Below, piece after piece: positions 44,599 through 50,967 of a stretch of DNA of 64,000 nucleotides (positions are counted from its first letter, which is position 1; every line of letters starts with the position of its first letter). The DNA is from Bradyrhizobium sp. MOS002 (GTDB lineage Bacteria > Pseudomonadota > Alphaproteobacteria > Rhizobiales > Xanthobacteraceae), in NCBI RefSeq assembly GCF_003020115.1, contig NZ_PYFX01000008.1, positions 159,188 through 223,187 of the forward strand, given 5' to 3'. The translations under genes were made by a program, and so were the position numbers. The notes beneath the pieces are model-generated. The model worked only from the letters and a program-made list of their open reading frames with translations. It was not told the origin of the DNA and did no database searches.

Positions 44599-44820
44599 TC
44601 ACTGCACCACCGTCAGATTCTTACGGAGAACGGCCCTGGTCAGCTTGTCCGGGTTCTCTCGCAGGATGGACACCAGGTCCGTCAGTTTTACGGGATTTGC
44701 GCGGCAATCCTCGATCCGCTGGGCGATGCCTAACAACAGCAACGCGACCGCGTCTGATGGGCTGCCATGGCTGACCTCATCGCAGAGGTCTTCGTACAGC
44801 TTGTTGTGAATGATCCTCAT
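44599..44820 (-). CDS. Small hypothetical protein (73 aa)
   Basis: The 73-residue helical product (MRIIHNKLYEDLCDEVSHGS..., LLLLGIAQRIEDCRANP, KLTRAVLRKNLTVVQ) has no recognised domain. Its start overlaps the stop of the RHH-like gene (ATGA), so the two are coupled. It might be a partner of that DNA-binding protein. Confidence 0.55.
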   Translation of the reverse strand: MRIIHNKLYEDLCDEVSHGSPSDAVALLLLGIAQRIEDCRANPVKLTDLVSILRENPDKLTRAVLRKNLTVVQ

Positions 44821-45017
44821 TGGGCAGCCCCCGCCACAGTCGCACGCGGGGAGGGGATCACACCTTCCCGCCGGAGCCGTTCAACGACGGTATCGCGGAG
44901 GAAGTTGGAGCGGGTGGTGAAGCTCGCAGCCGCCGAGCGGTCGATTACATCAAGCAGCTCAGGCGAACACTTGAAGACGGCTCGCTCGGTGAAGTGATCG
45001 GACGTTTGTTCGGGCAT
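44817..45017 (-). CDS. Ribbon-helix-helix-like DNA-binding protein
   Basis: The 66-residue protein has a short strand (RAVFKCSPELLDVIDRSAA) followed by two helices (FTTRSNFLRDTVVERLRREG), the pattern of Arc/CopG ribbon-helix-helix repressors. The ATG at 45017 is chosen; TTG at 45053 is an alternative. An inverted repeat lies just upstream (45024-45049). An autoregulated repressor or antitoxin is likely. Confidence 0.6.
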   Translation of the reverse strand: MPEQTSDHFTERAVFKCSPELLDVIDRSAAASFTTRSNFLRDTVVERLRREGVIPSPRATVAGAAQ

Positions 45018-45023
45018 CTTGGT

Positions 45024-45049
45024 TCGCACCAGTGAGTGATTTGGTGCGA
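45024..45049. promoter_or_regulatory. Inverted repeat before RHH gene, probable operator
   Basis: TCGCACCA and its perfect complement TGGTGCGA are separated by 10 bases, just upstream of the RHH-like start codon. The position suits an autoregulatory operator. Confidence 0.5.
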
Positions 45050-45205
45050 TCAATATAGGTCTGATGGGAATCCGAAGATAGAAAAAACGTGTTGTGGATC
45101 AAAGGCTTAATGGCACTAAAGAGTACTGATCGACATGGTGAGGGATTCGCGGTCTTTAAAGTTGTGAAATGCGCCGACACTTGCGCGGATCCTCGCGAGA
45201 GTGGC

Positions 45206-45388
45206 TCACTTGGCTCCAATCAAAACGCTAACCAGCCAACCGATGGAGCCGCCCACCAAAGGGCAGAGAATGAAAGGGATGCCGAGGTTATACCAAAACT
45301 GCGACCACGAGTCCGCTGCTCGCCAAAGCCAGAGAAGCCCGAGAGCAATACCGCTTAGGCCCCCAGTCGTAACAAACTCATTCGACAT
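45206..45388 (-). CDS. Small membrane protein (holin-like?)
   Basis: The 60-residue product has two hydrophobic helices (TTGGLSGIALGLLWLW and GIPFILCPLVGGSIGWLVSVLIG) joined by a short polar loop. The ATG at 45388 overlaps the upstream stop (TGATG). A two-helix protein of this size in a phage element could be a holin, but no lysin gene is seen nearby. Confidence 0.55.
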   Translation of the reverse strand: MSNEFVTTGGLSGIALGLLWLWRAADSWSQFWYNLGIPFILCPLVGGSIGWLVSVLIGAK

Positions 45389-45636
45389 CAGATATCCAAT
45401 TGCTCCCGCACCATGCAGACCGACGGCGGCTCCATCGAGGCCAGCCGGCGTTCGCATTCGGCTTTGGTCTTGTCAGAGTATTTCAGCCCGTCATGCCATC
45501 CTGGCCGAGGTGCATTGCCGTAGCGGAGGATATACTCCACGCCGTCTAGCTTCGGCGGGAAGACGTCCCCCTTGGGCTGTTGAGCCAAAGCCGGCCCTGC
45601 CGTGAGGGAAAGAATTGCGATCGTCAGAGCCCGCAT
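45388..45636 (-). CDS. Small secreted hypothetical protein
   Basis: The 82-residue protein has a Sec signal (MRALTIAILSLTAGPALAQQ), then a short mature part with LDGVEYILRYGNAPRPGWHD and two Cys residues (KAECERRL, PSVCMV) that may pair. GTAGGAGGC lies just before the ATG at 45636. Function unknown; possibly a lysis or surface protein. Confidence 0.55.
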   Translation of the reverse strand: MRALTIAILSLTAGPALAQQPKGDVFPPKLDGVEYILRYGNAPRPGWHDGLKYSDKTKAECERRLASMEPPSVCMVREQLDI

Positions 45637-45682
45637 TTTGCCTCCTACCGAATTGCCAAACCGGTGCTTGTCAGCCGCTAAA

Positions 45683-46015
45683 CTATTGAGCCGACTCAAA
45701 TTCTCTCACGTCTGAACGTGTCGTTGCTACCGCTTTGCTACCAAAGGCCCGGAAAACGACGCCTCCAGGACGATCGCGCCGAACGCGCTGAGCCATTCGT
45801 GCCGCTGCTCGGACGATCGCTCGGCGCTGATGCCGATCAGGCTTGCCGCTGGATTGTGGATAGCACCAGGCGGCCAATTCCGCCGTTGTAAGTTCGGTTT
45901 CGGGCAGAGCCATGAAAGCTCGCCAAACTCGCCGCTGGATCCTGCCAGCGCCTCGCAAGGCGACAGCCGCAACGGTCTCGCCGCTTGCTCCGGCCGCTGT
46001 TGGGGTCCTTTCCAA
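45683..46015 (-). CDS. Hypothetical basic protein (TTG start)
   Basis: The 110-residue product is basic and helical (QRRVWRAFMALPETELTTAE, then HQRRAIVRAAARMAQRVRRD), with a winged-helix-like feel, so DNA binding is possible. No ATG fits the full frame; TTG at 46015 has GAGG ten bases upstream. Its 3' coding part includes the 18-base GGTAGCAAAGCGGTAGCA that also lies just past int1. The TTACG repeat cluster starts 16 bases upstream. Confidence 0.5.
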   Translation of the reverse strand: MERTPTAAGASGETVAAVALRGAGRIQRRVWRAFMALPETELTTAELAAWCYPQSSGKPDRHQRRAIVRAAARMAQRVRRDRPGGVVFRAFGSKAVATTRSDVREFESAQ

Positions 46016-46030
46016 GTCTTCGGTTCCTCA

Positions 46031-46128
46031 GTTACGGGTTACGGTTCGGGTTACGTTACGGTTACGGTTCAGACCGGTTACGGAGTTACGTTACGGTTCG
46101 GCTCTCTTTAGAGAGCCGTAACCCGTAA
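46031..46128. repeat. Iteron-like TTACG repeat cluster with hairpin, candidate origin
   Basis: Within 98 bases the pentamer TTACG occurs eight times on the plus strand (from 46032, 46039, 46051, 46056, 46062, 46078, 46086 and 46091) and twice inverted (46117, 46124). An 8-bp perfect hairpin (GGCTCTCT / AGAGAGCC) lies at 46100-46117. Many units extend to GGTTACGG. The cluster lies about 370 bases from the 3' end of the RepA-type helicase gene. A replication origin or a regulatory array would fit. Confidence 0.6.
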
Positions 46129-46204
46129 CCGAACCCCTGGGCGAAAGTGCCGGCTTTCGAACATCTCCAAATTGGTGCACTCTGGACGTCTTTCGAGGAG
46201 CACG

Positions 46205-46465
46205 ATGATGAAAAGTATTCAGTTGGCGATGCTCGTGACTGCCCTTGCTATCTTTGCTGGCGAAGCGCAGGCGGCGTGGGGTTGCGGCGAAGGCTGTCAC
46301 AGGACAAGCGGTGGCGCCTGCGTCGTTGACGGCTGGGGCACGGGAGCCAAGGTTCGGAACGAATGCCCGGTGACCTCCCGCCCCCGTCCACCTTGCGGCG
46401 GTGGGGAGTTCGTCTGGGACCGCGGCAAACAGGCATGCTTTCTCAGTCCCCGCAGCTGGTTCTGA
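46205..46465 (+). CDS. Small secreted Cys-rich protein
   Basis: The 86-residue product has a signal peptide (MMKSIQLAMLVTALAIFAGEAQA) and a mature part with six Cys (WGCGEGCHRTSGGAC, NECPVTSRPRPPC, KQACF), probably disulfide bonded. GAGGAG precedes the double ATG. It is the only plus-strand gene in this part of element 1, so it is likely to be cargo. Confidence 0.6.
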   Translation: MMKSIQLAMLVTALAIFAGEAQAAWGCGEGCHRTSGGACVVDGWGTGAKVRNECPVTSRPRPPCGGGEFVWDRGKQACFLSPRSWF

Positions 46466-46499
46466 TCTCTCGCATTCGCCCTGGCTCGCAGATTGAGCA

Positions 46500-47600
46500 T
46501 CAGCCATGGTTCACCTTCCAACGACCGCCGCACTCCCTGACCATGGATCGATCCTCCAAGGCTTTGCGGAGGTCGTGCAGGGTTGCTTTGCGGTTGGCGC
46601 CAAGGCCGACTGCCTTTGCCTCGTTGTTCCACTCCTCAAGGGTCAGGCCAGCGTCCCCCGCATCATAGAGCAGGCGATAGAACGTCTGCTGATTGGATGA
46701 GAGCTTGGGCGACCGAGACGGCGGGGCCGGCGCGTCGGCGGCTTCAACGATGTTGACCGTGATCGGGTCTCCGTCCTCGTCCAAGCCGAACTCATGTACT
46801 TTCGACTTAAAGGAAAACAGCGGGCCTTCCGGCATATCGTTGGCTTTGAGCACCGTGGCTGTCTTCACCTCGGTGCCGGCGATCGTCACCATCACGTCAA
46901 CGTCCCCCAGGAAGGCGTTGGAGCCTCGGGAGCCGCGGGTCTCGTCCTTGCCTGTATGACCGACCAAAGCAACGTGCGGGCCATGGCAGGCGTCCTTGAT
47001 GCGCTGGACATTTGCAAAAACCTTGCCCTGGTCCTTGTCTTTGTCCTCATCACCTCCGCCGGCAGCAATGAGTTTGGCGAAGGTGTCAAAGATTAGCAGG
47101 CCGGGACCGACGCCGTACTCCTGGCTCAGCTCTTTGATGCTCTGCATCACATGCGGAACGCTATCGGCCGCCGTAAGGTCGACCATGCCGGGGCAGATCA
47201 TAACCGGCATCTGGTCGCGGTCGTCTTCCGAAAGCTCCATCCGTATGCAGTGAGCCATCAGCCTGCGGTGAACGAGGTCGGACCTTTCCAGGGCGAAGTA
47301 CATCACGCCATAGCAGTGATCGACCTTCCGGCCGTGCCACGGCTGCTTATTCGCAACGCACATGGTCAGCTCTGCCATTAAAGCCGACTTCATTCCGCCG
47401 GGCGGCGCGATCCATGCCGACGTTTCGCCTTGGGCGAGGAGCCCTTTCACAAGCCAGTTCTTAGGCTTTGGCAGGAACGACAGCTCCTGAATGGTGCGTA
47501 CCGGATACTTGAGCCTGGCGCGGCGCGCGCGCGTCTCCCTGTCTTGCTCTTGCCGGAAGGCGGCAACCTCGGCCTCTACGTCGAGCGCGTGCACCGTCAT
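46500..47600 (-). CDS. RepA-type AAA helicase (replication protein)
   Basis: The 366-residue protein is a RecA-fold hexameric helicase of the RepA/AAA_25 type. It has Walker A APPGGMKS (65-72), Walker B LLIFDTF (168-174) and the family segment VGHTGKDETRGSRGSNAFLG, with a C-terminal winged-helix-like part (LTLEEWNNEAKAVG). Such helicases start replication of small plasmids and integrated elements. The ATG at 47600 overlaps the upstream stop (ATGA); GTG at 47606 is an alternative. Confidence 0.82.
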   Translation of the reverse strand: MTVHALDVEAEVAAFRQEQDRETRARRARLKYPVRTIQELSFLPKPKNWLVKGLLAQGETSAWIAPPGGMKSALMAELTMCVANKQPWHGRKVDHCYGVMYFALERSDLVHRRLMAHCIRMELSEDDRDQMPVMICPGMVDLTAADSVPHVMQSIKELSQEYGVGPGLLIFDTFAKLIAAGGGDEDKDKDQGKVFANVQRIKDACHGPHVALVGHTGKDETRGSRGSNAFLGDVDVMVTIAGTEVKTATVLKANDMPEGPLFSFKSKVHEFGLDEDGDPITVNIVEAADAPAPPSRSPKLSSNQQTFYRLLYDAGDAGLTLEEWNNEAKAVGLGANRKATLHDLRKALEDRSMVRECGGRWKVNHG

Positions 47601-47818
47601 TCGCACACCATCAATTCCGGGTACACGATGTGCAGCACACCCATTTCCTCGAGTCGAGAATCCACCTCCGCAGTCGAAAGATTGCCGTTCTTGAGGCTGA
47701 TGCCGAGGATCTTAGCCTCGCTCTCGAGCCAGCGCGCGCGGCTGCACATGAAGCGGAGGCCGGCGAGCTGCAGTTGCTTTCGGATGTTGGGGTCGGAGAC
47801 CATGAGGGGATGGCTCAT
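47597..47818 (-). CDS. Small hypothetical protein between RuvC and helicase
   Basis: The 73-residue helical product (MSHPLMVSDPNIRKQLQLAG..., LRFMCSRARWLESEAKILG) has no recognised domain. It overlaps the RuvC-like stop (ATGA) and the helicase start, so it is part of the replication operon. The frame extends upstream, but this ATG sits in the overlap. Confidence 0.5.
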   Translation of the reverse strand: MSHPLMVSDPNIRKQLQLAGLRFMCSRARWLESEAKILGISLKNGNLSTAEVDSRLEEMGVLHIVYPELMVCE

Positions 47819-48291
47819 GCCGCACCCCCGATCAGACGCAAGGTTTCGGCTCCATAGCGGGCTATCAGGGCGGCTTCGGCGCGGCCGTGGTCCTTCTTGC
47901 GCTTGAAGTGGTCGGCGCAAGCCGGGAACAGCCTTAGCGCTAGTGAGCGAGCCTCCTCCTTGTCCGAGGACAGGCGGAGATGCCCCTTCCACTTGGAAGG
48001 CGTCACAAGGTGTAAGGGAATTGCCGCCGCACCAATCACCCCCAGGACTACGCCATAAGCGCGCCCGAACTTGAAGGTGGACGAGACGCCTTGTCCTGGC
48101 ATGGCATTGACCCGCTCCAGGAAGACGAGATCAGGCGCCATAGCGGCAATGCGCCGTGCGAGGTTCACGGCGTCCACTTCACCGGCCGCGATCGGCATGT
48201 CTTCCACGGCCACTCGTTCGGGATGGCCGGGAAAATAGAACGCGATCGCTCCGGAAGCGCCGGGATCGATACCGAGAATGCAGTTTGTCAT
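47815..48291 (-). CDS. RuvC-like Holliday junction resolvase
   Basis: The 158-residue nuclease has the RNase H-like acidic set: Asp9 (GIDPGASGA), Glu59 (VFLERV) and the C-terminal KKDHGRAEAALIA with Asp134 and Glu139. It also has the VTPSKWKGHL stretch typical of phage RuvC. It should cleave branched DNA during replication or packaging. It lies in the replication operon ahead of the helicase. Confidence 0.85.
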   Translation of the reverse strand: MTNCILGIDPGASGAIAFYFPGHPERVAVEDMPIAAGEVDAVNLARRIAAMAPDLVFLERVNAMPGQGVSSTFKFGRAYGVVLGVIGAAAIPLHLVTPSKWKGHLRLSSDKEEARSLALRLFPACADHFKRKKDHGRAEAALIARYGAETLRLIGGAA

Positions 48292-48473
48292 GCAGTCCCC
48301 CTGGGATTGGAGGGCACCAGGGACGCCAAGAACCCGGCTGTCTTGCTTGATTGAATAAGGCGTGCGGCTTCCAGGAATTTCCTGGCAAGCTCTTCCTGCT
48401 CTCCGCGCGCATAGTGCTCGAGGCCATGATCGCGGATGCAATCGATTTGCTGCTTTAGGGCTTTGATGTGCAT
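48288..48473 (-). CDS. Small hypothetical protein (61 aa)
   Basis: A 61-residue helical product (MHIKALKQQIDCIRDHGLEH, EELARKFLEAARLIQ) with no recognised domain. The start overlaps the upstream gene's stop and its stop overlaps the RuvC-like start, so it is part of the same operon. Confidence 0.5.
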   Translation of the reverse strand: MHIKALKQQIDCIRDHGLEHYARGEQEELARKFLEAARLIQSSKTAGFLASLVPSNPRGTA

Positions 48474-48784
48474 TACAGCGCCTCCGGTTTGGAGATGCGG
48501 TCAAGGGCAGCGCCGATTGGAGACGACGCAATCCCGAACTTGTCGCGCTTGATGCTATGGGAGATCTGCCGCAGAGAAACGCCGTACTGCAGCGCAAGGC
48601 TGGCGATGATTGCGGCGTCAGACATGAGCACGTCGAGCATGCTGTTGGACCGATCGGCGTTCAGGAAAATCTCGCCAACCTCTCCATCCGGCCTATAGCC
48701 GGTGGTGAGGATCACACGGATTCCGTCGCGCTCGAACTCTTGCGTCTCGTTCGGCCGGCGATTTGGGAGTTTTTCGCGGCTCAT
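48473..48784 (-). CDS. TSCPD-domain-like small protein
   Basis: The 103-residue protein has GEVGEIFLNADRSNSMLDVL, SLALQYGVSLRQISHSI and SSPIGAALDRI. This resembles the TSCPD domain normally found at the C-terminus of B12-dependent ribonucleotide reductase. Here it stands alone in a phage-like operon. A regulatory or accessory part in nucleotide metabolism is possible. The assignment is by motif memory. Confidence 0.6.
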   Translation of the reverse strand: MSREKLPNRRPNETQEFERDGIRVILTTGYRPDGEVGEIFLNADRSNSMLDVLMSDAAIIASLALQYGVSLRQISHSIKRDKFGIASSPIGAALDRISKPEAL

Positions 48785-48972
48785 TGGCGCACCTCACCGA
48801 AAGCGAGCTCCGCGATCATGACGGCGGTTTGGGCGGGCAACGCGAATATCTCAGCGAGGTATTGCTTGCGAAGGGTGGCGAGAGCATATTCCGGGTTGTT
48901 CGAGCCGTCCGCCTGAACAGTTACCGGACAACCCCGTGCCGCCAGCGCGGGGTTTTCCATTTTTGAGGCCAT
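48781..48972 (-). CDS. Small hypothetical protein (63 aa)
   Basis: The 63-residue product has a Pro/Cys-containing N-terminus and a hydrophobic helical end (YLAEIFALPAQTAVMIAELA). No domain recognised. It overlaps the next gene's start, and lies directly after the excisionase-like gene. Confidence 0.45.
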   Translation of the reverse strand: MASKMENPALAARGCPVTVQADGSNNPEYALATLRKQYLAEIFALPAQTAVMIAELAFGEVRQ

Positions 48973-48975
48973 GAT

Positions 48976-49167
48976 CTATGCGGCCTCCGTCTTGCGCGGG
49001 TTTTCGAGCATCTGCTCCAGCGCCTTGACCGGCACCTTCAGCAGCCGCCCGATCTTGATGGTGGGGATTTCCCCGCGATCTGCGGCGGCATAGGCCGCAT
49101 TCCTCGAAAGGCCAAAGTAGCGCTGCCCGGCCTCGGGTACGCTGATCGTAAGCGCCTTCTCCGTCAT
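48976..49167 (-). CDS. AlpA/Xis-like excisionase or regulator
   Basis: The 63-residue protein has the MerR-like wHTH of the excisionase family: VPEAGQRYFGLSRNAAYAAA, then IPTIKIGRLLKVP, a wing that fits the DNA backbone. Such proteins switch integrase direction (Xis) or activate the element's operon (AlpA). It heads the minus-strand early operon, divergent from the RHH gene and int1. Confidence 0.8.
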   Translation of the reverse strand: MTEKALTISVPEAGQRYFGLSRNAAYAAADRGEIPTIKIGRLLKVPVKALEQMLENPRKTEAA

Positions 49168-49323
49168 TGCTCAGCTCCTTGTGGTACAAAATCGTACCTA
49201 CCGAAAGCTGGCTGCTTCGTTGCTACCCTGCAAGAACGTTTTTGTACCCACATGGTACTTTTCTGTTCCTAATCCCGAAGCTCCGTGCTATGTCATCCCT
49301 TGTCGTACCAACGGAGCACGGGA

Positions 49324-49605
49324 ATGGCGGAAAAGGATCAAGAGCATTTGCGCATCCGGCTAGGCGCGAAGCTCCTTAAGAAAATCGACGCTGCCCGGGA
49401 AAAGAGCGGCCGCACAAGAACGGACGAGATCGAGGCGCGGCTGACGGAGTCCTTTACGCGGCTCGAGATGCAGGAAGTCGCTCAGATCGCGGCTCGGGAA
49501 ATGATCGTCGAGCTCGAGCGGCGAGCGCGGGAACTGAACGCTCAGAAAAGCCAGCTCGTCGACTTCTACGAAGCTCTGATTGGCAAAAAGGGGAATGATA
49601 AATGA
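49324..49605 (+). CDS. Ribbon-helix-helix-like regulator before int1
   Basis: The 93-residue protein begins MAEKDQEHLRIRLGAKLLKK and continues SGRTRTDEIEARLTESF, the strand-helix-helix of Arc-type repressors, with a coiled-coil end (AREMIVELERRARELNAQK). It overlaps the int1 start (ATGA), so it is translated together with the integrase. It may control the switch between int1 and the divergent Xis-like gene. Confidence 0.65.
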   Translation: MAEKDQEHLRIRLGAKLLKKIDAAREKSGRTRTDEIEARLTESFTRLEMQEVAQIAAREMIVELERRARELNAQKSQLVDFYEALIGKKGNDK

Positions 49606-50768
49606 AGGGCTCCATCCGCGAACGCTCGCCCGGCCATTGGGCCATCATCCTTGATCAGCGCGACCCGGCTACCGGCAAGCGCAAGCGCAAGTGGCACAGC
49701 TTCAAGGGCACCAAGCGGCAGGCGCAGGACGCATGCGCGCGGCTGATCACCGAAATGAACGGCGGCGGCTACGTCGAGCCTTCCAAGGTCACGGTCCTGC
49801 AATTCCTCGACCGCTGGCTAAAGCACATCAAGCCGAACGTCTCGCCGCGGACCCATGAGCGCTATGAGCAGATCGCCACCAAGAACCTCGGCCCACTGCT
49901 CGGCGCCAAGATCCTTTCGAAGCTCCAGCCGATCGATATCAGCGAGGCCTACGGCAAGGCGCTGGAAAACGGCCGCCGGGACGGGAAGGGCGGTTTGTCC
50001 CCCCGCACCGTGCACCACATGCACCGCGTCTTGTTTTCGGCTCTTGGACAGGCCGAGCGCTGGCGGTTGATCCCCCGCAATCCCGCCGCGCTGCTCGAGA
50101 AGCGAGATCGGCCCAAGATCGAACGCAAGCCCGTCAGGACCATTGATCCGAACGCTACAGCAGCGGCTTTTGATGCCGCCCGGGAGCGTCGCCTGTTTAT
50201 CCCGCTCATCTTGGCAACGCTCTGCGGGCTCCGCAGGGGCGAGATTACCGCCCTCCGGTGGCGATCGGTCGACCTTGAGACCGGTCAGCTTGCCGTCATT
50301 GCCAGCACCGAGCAGACCGACGCCGGCGCGATACGCGAGAAGGAAGCCAAGAGCGGCCGCGCGCGCACCATTGCAATGCCGGCCATGGCCGTTGAGGAGT
50401 TGCGCCGGTGGCGTGTCCTGCAGGCTGAGGAACTCTTGCGCCTCGGCGTGCGCGGAGATGGTGATTGGCACGTCGTTACCCAGGCGGACGGTTCACCGCT
50501 CCAGCCTCGCAGCCTGACGCATACGGTTTCCGAGTTCCTGAAGGAGTGGAAGGTCACGCTGCACGGTCTCCGGCACAGCCATGCCAGCCACATGCTGGCC
50601 TCGAATATCCATCCCAAGATCGTGCAGGAGCGGCTTGGCCGTTCCTCAATCGCGATCACGATGGACATCTACAGCCACCTGATGCCGAACATGCAGGGTG
50701 GGGCGGCGGCGGCGGTTGACGACGCCATGCGAGCCGCCATAAAGAAGCGAACCGACGACGTTGGGTAG
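49602..50768 (+). CDS. Tyrosine integrase of element 1 (int1)
   Basis: The 388-residue recombinase has an N-terminal arm-binding domain, a core-binding SAM-like domain (PSKVTVLQFLDRWLKH) and the catalytic domain with Arg211 (CGLRRGE), His321 and Arg324 (HGLRHSH) and Tyr357 (ITMDIYSHL). The usual second His (LGH) is Arg346 here (ERLGRSS), a known natural variation. The gene ends 69 bases from the tRNA-Ser repeat, the usual place for a tRNA-targeting integrase. Confidence 0.92.
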   Translation: MKGSIRERSPGHWAIILDQRDPATGKRKRKWHSFKGTKRQAQDACARLITEMNGGGYVEPSKVTVLQFLDRWLKHIKPNVSPRTHERYEQIATKNLGPLLGAKILSKLQPIDISEAYGKALENGRRDGKGGLSPRTVHHMHRVLFSALGQAERWRLIPRNPAALLEKRDRPKIERKPVRTIDPNATAAAFDAARERRLFIPLILATLCGLRRGEITALRWRSVDLETGQLAVIASTEQTDAGAIREKEAKSGRARTIAMPAMAVEELRRWRVLQAEELLRLGVRGDGDWHVVTQADGSPLQPRSLTHTVSEFLKEWKVTLHGLRHSHASHMLASNIHPKIVQERLGRSSIAITMDIYSHLMPNMQGGAAAAVDDAMRAAIKKRTDDVG

Positions 50769-50781
50769 CAAAGCGGTAGCA
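50764..50781 (+). repeat. 18-bp repeat, candidate integrase arm site
   Basis: GGTAGCAAAGCGGTAGCA lies across the int1 stop. The same 18 bases occur on the minus strand at 45725-45742; near copies GGTAGCAAATCCGGTAGCA (36346-36364) and GGTGGCAAATCCGGTGGCA (50995-51013) flank the att sites. Each is a direct repeat of GGTAGCA with one helical turn spacing. Confidence 0.4.
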
Positions 50782-50836
50782 GAGTCCTCTAAATGTTCTC
50801 TGCCAAGCGACGAAAAGCTAAACAATTTCAAAGTCC

Positions 50837-50875
50837 GGAAGGGTGGCCGAGTGGTTTAAGGCACCGGTCTTGAAA
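50837..50875 (+). repeat. Shared att: second copy of tRNA-Ser(UGA) 5' half
   Basis: These 39 bases are identical to 36188-36226. The tRNA 3' half again does not follow; int2 lies 92 bases beyond. In a tandem insertion this copy is at once the right end of element 1 and the left end of element 2. The intact 3' half should then lie outside the window. Confidence 0.85.
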
Positions 50876-50967
50876 GGCGTTCTCGGCTGTTGCGCCTAAT
50901 ACCGAGTTGTCACCGTGCGTCGGATTTCATTTAAGAAAATCCAGTAACCACGCTCATTGAATGGCCG

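Larger units (their letters stand above)
36188..50875. mobile_element. Integrated element 1 (satellite-like or reduced prophage) in tRNA-Ser
   Basis: The element is bounded by exact 39-base copies of the 5' half of tRNA-Ser(UGA) at 36188-36226 and 50837-50875. It holds an integrase at its right end, an excisionase-like gene, a RepA-type helicase, a RuvC-like nuclease, terminase subunits and a tail-fibre gene, plus cargo at the left. Portal, capsid, connector and tape-measure genes are absent. Its size (14.65 kb) is in the range of phage satellites. The boundaries are directly visible; the satellite label is inference. Confidence 0.75.

Noticed and set aside
46031..46128. CRISPR array
   Set aside because: Units are 5-8 bases with overlapping, irregular spacing and mixed orientation; there are no spacers of constant length and no cas genes.
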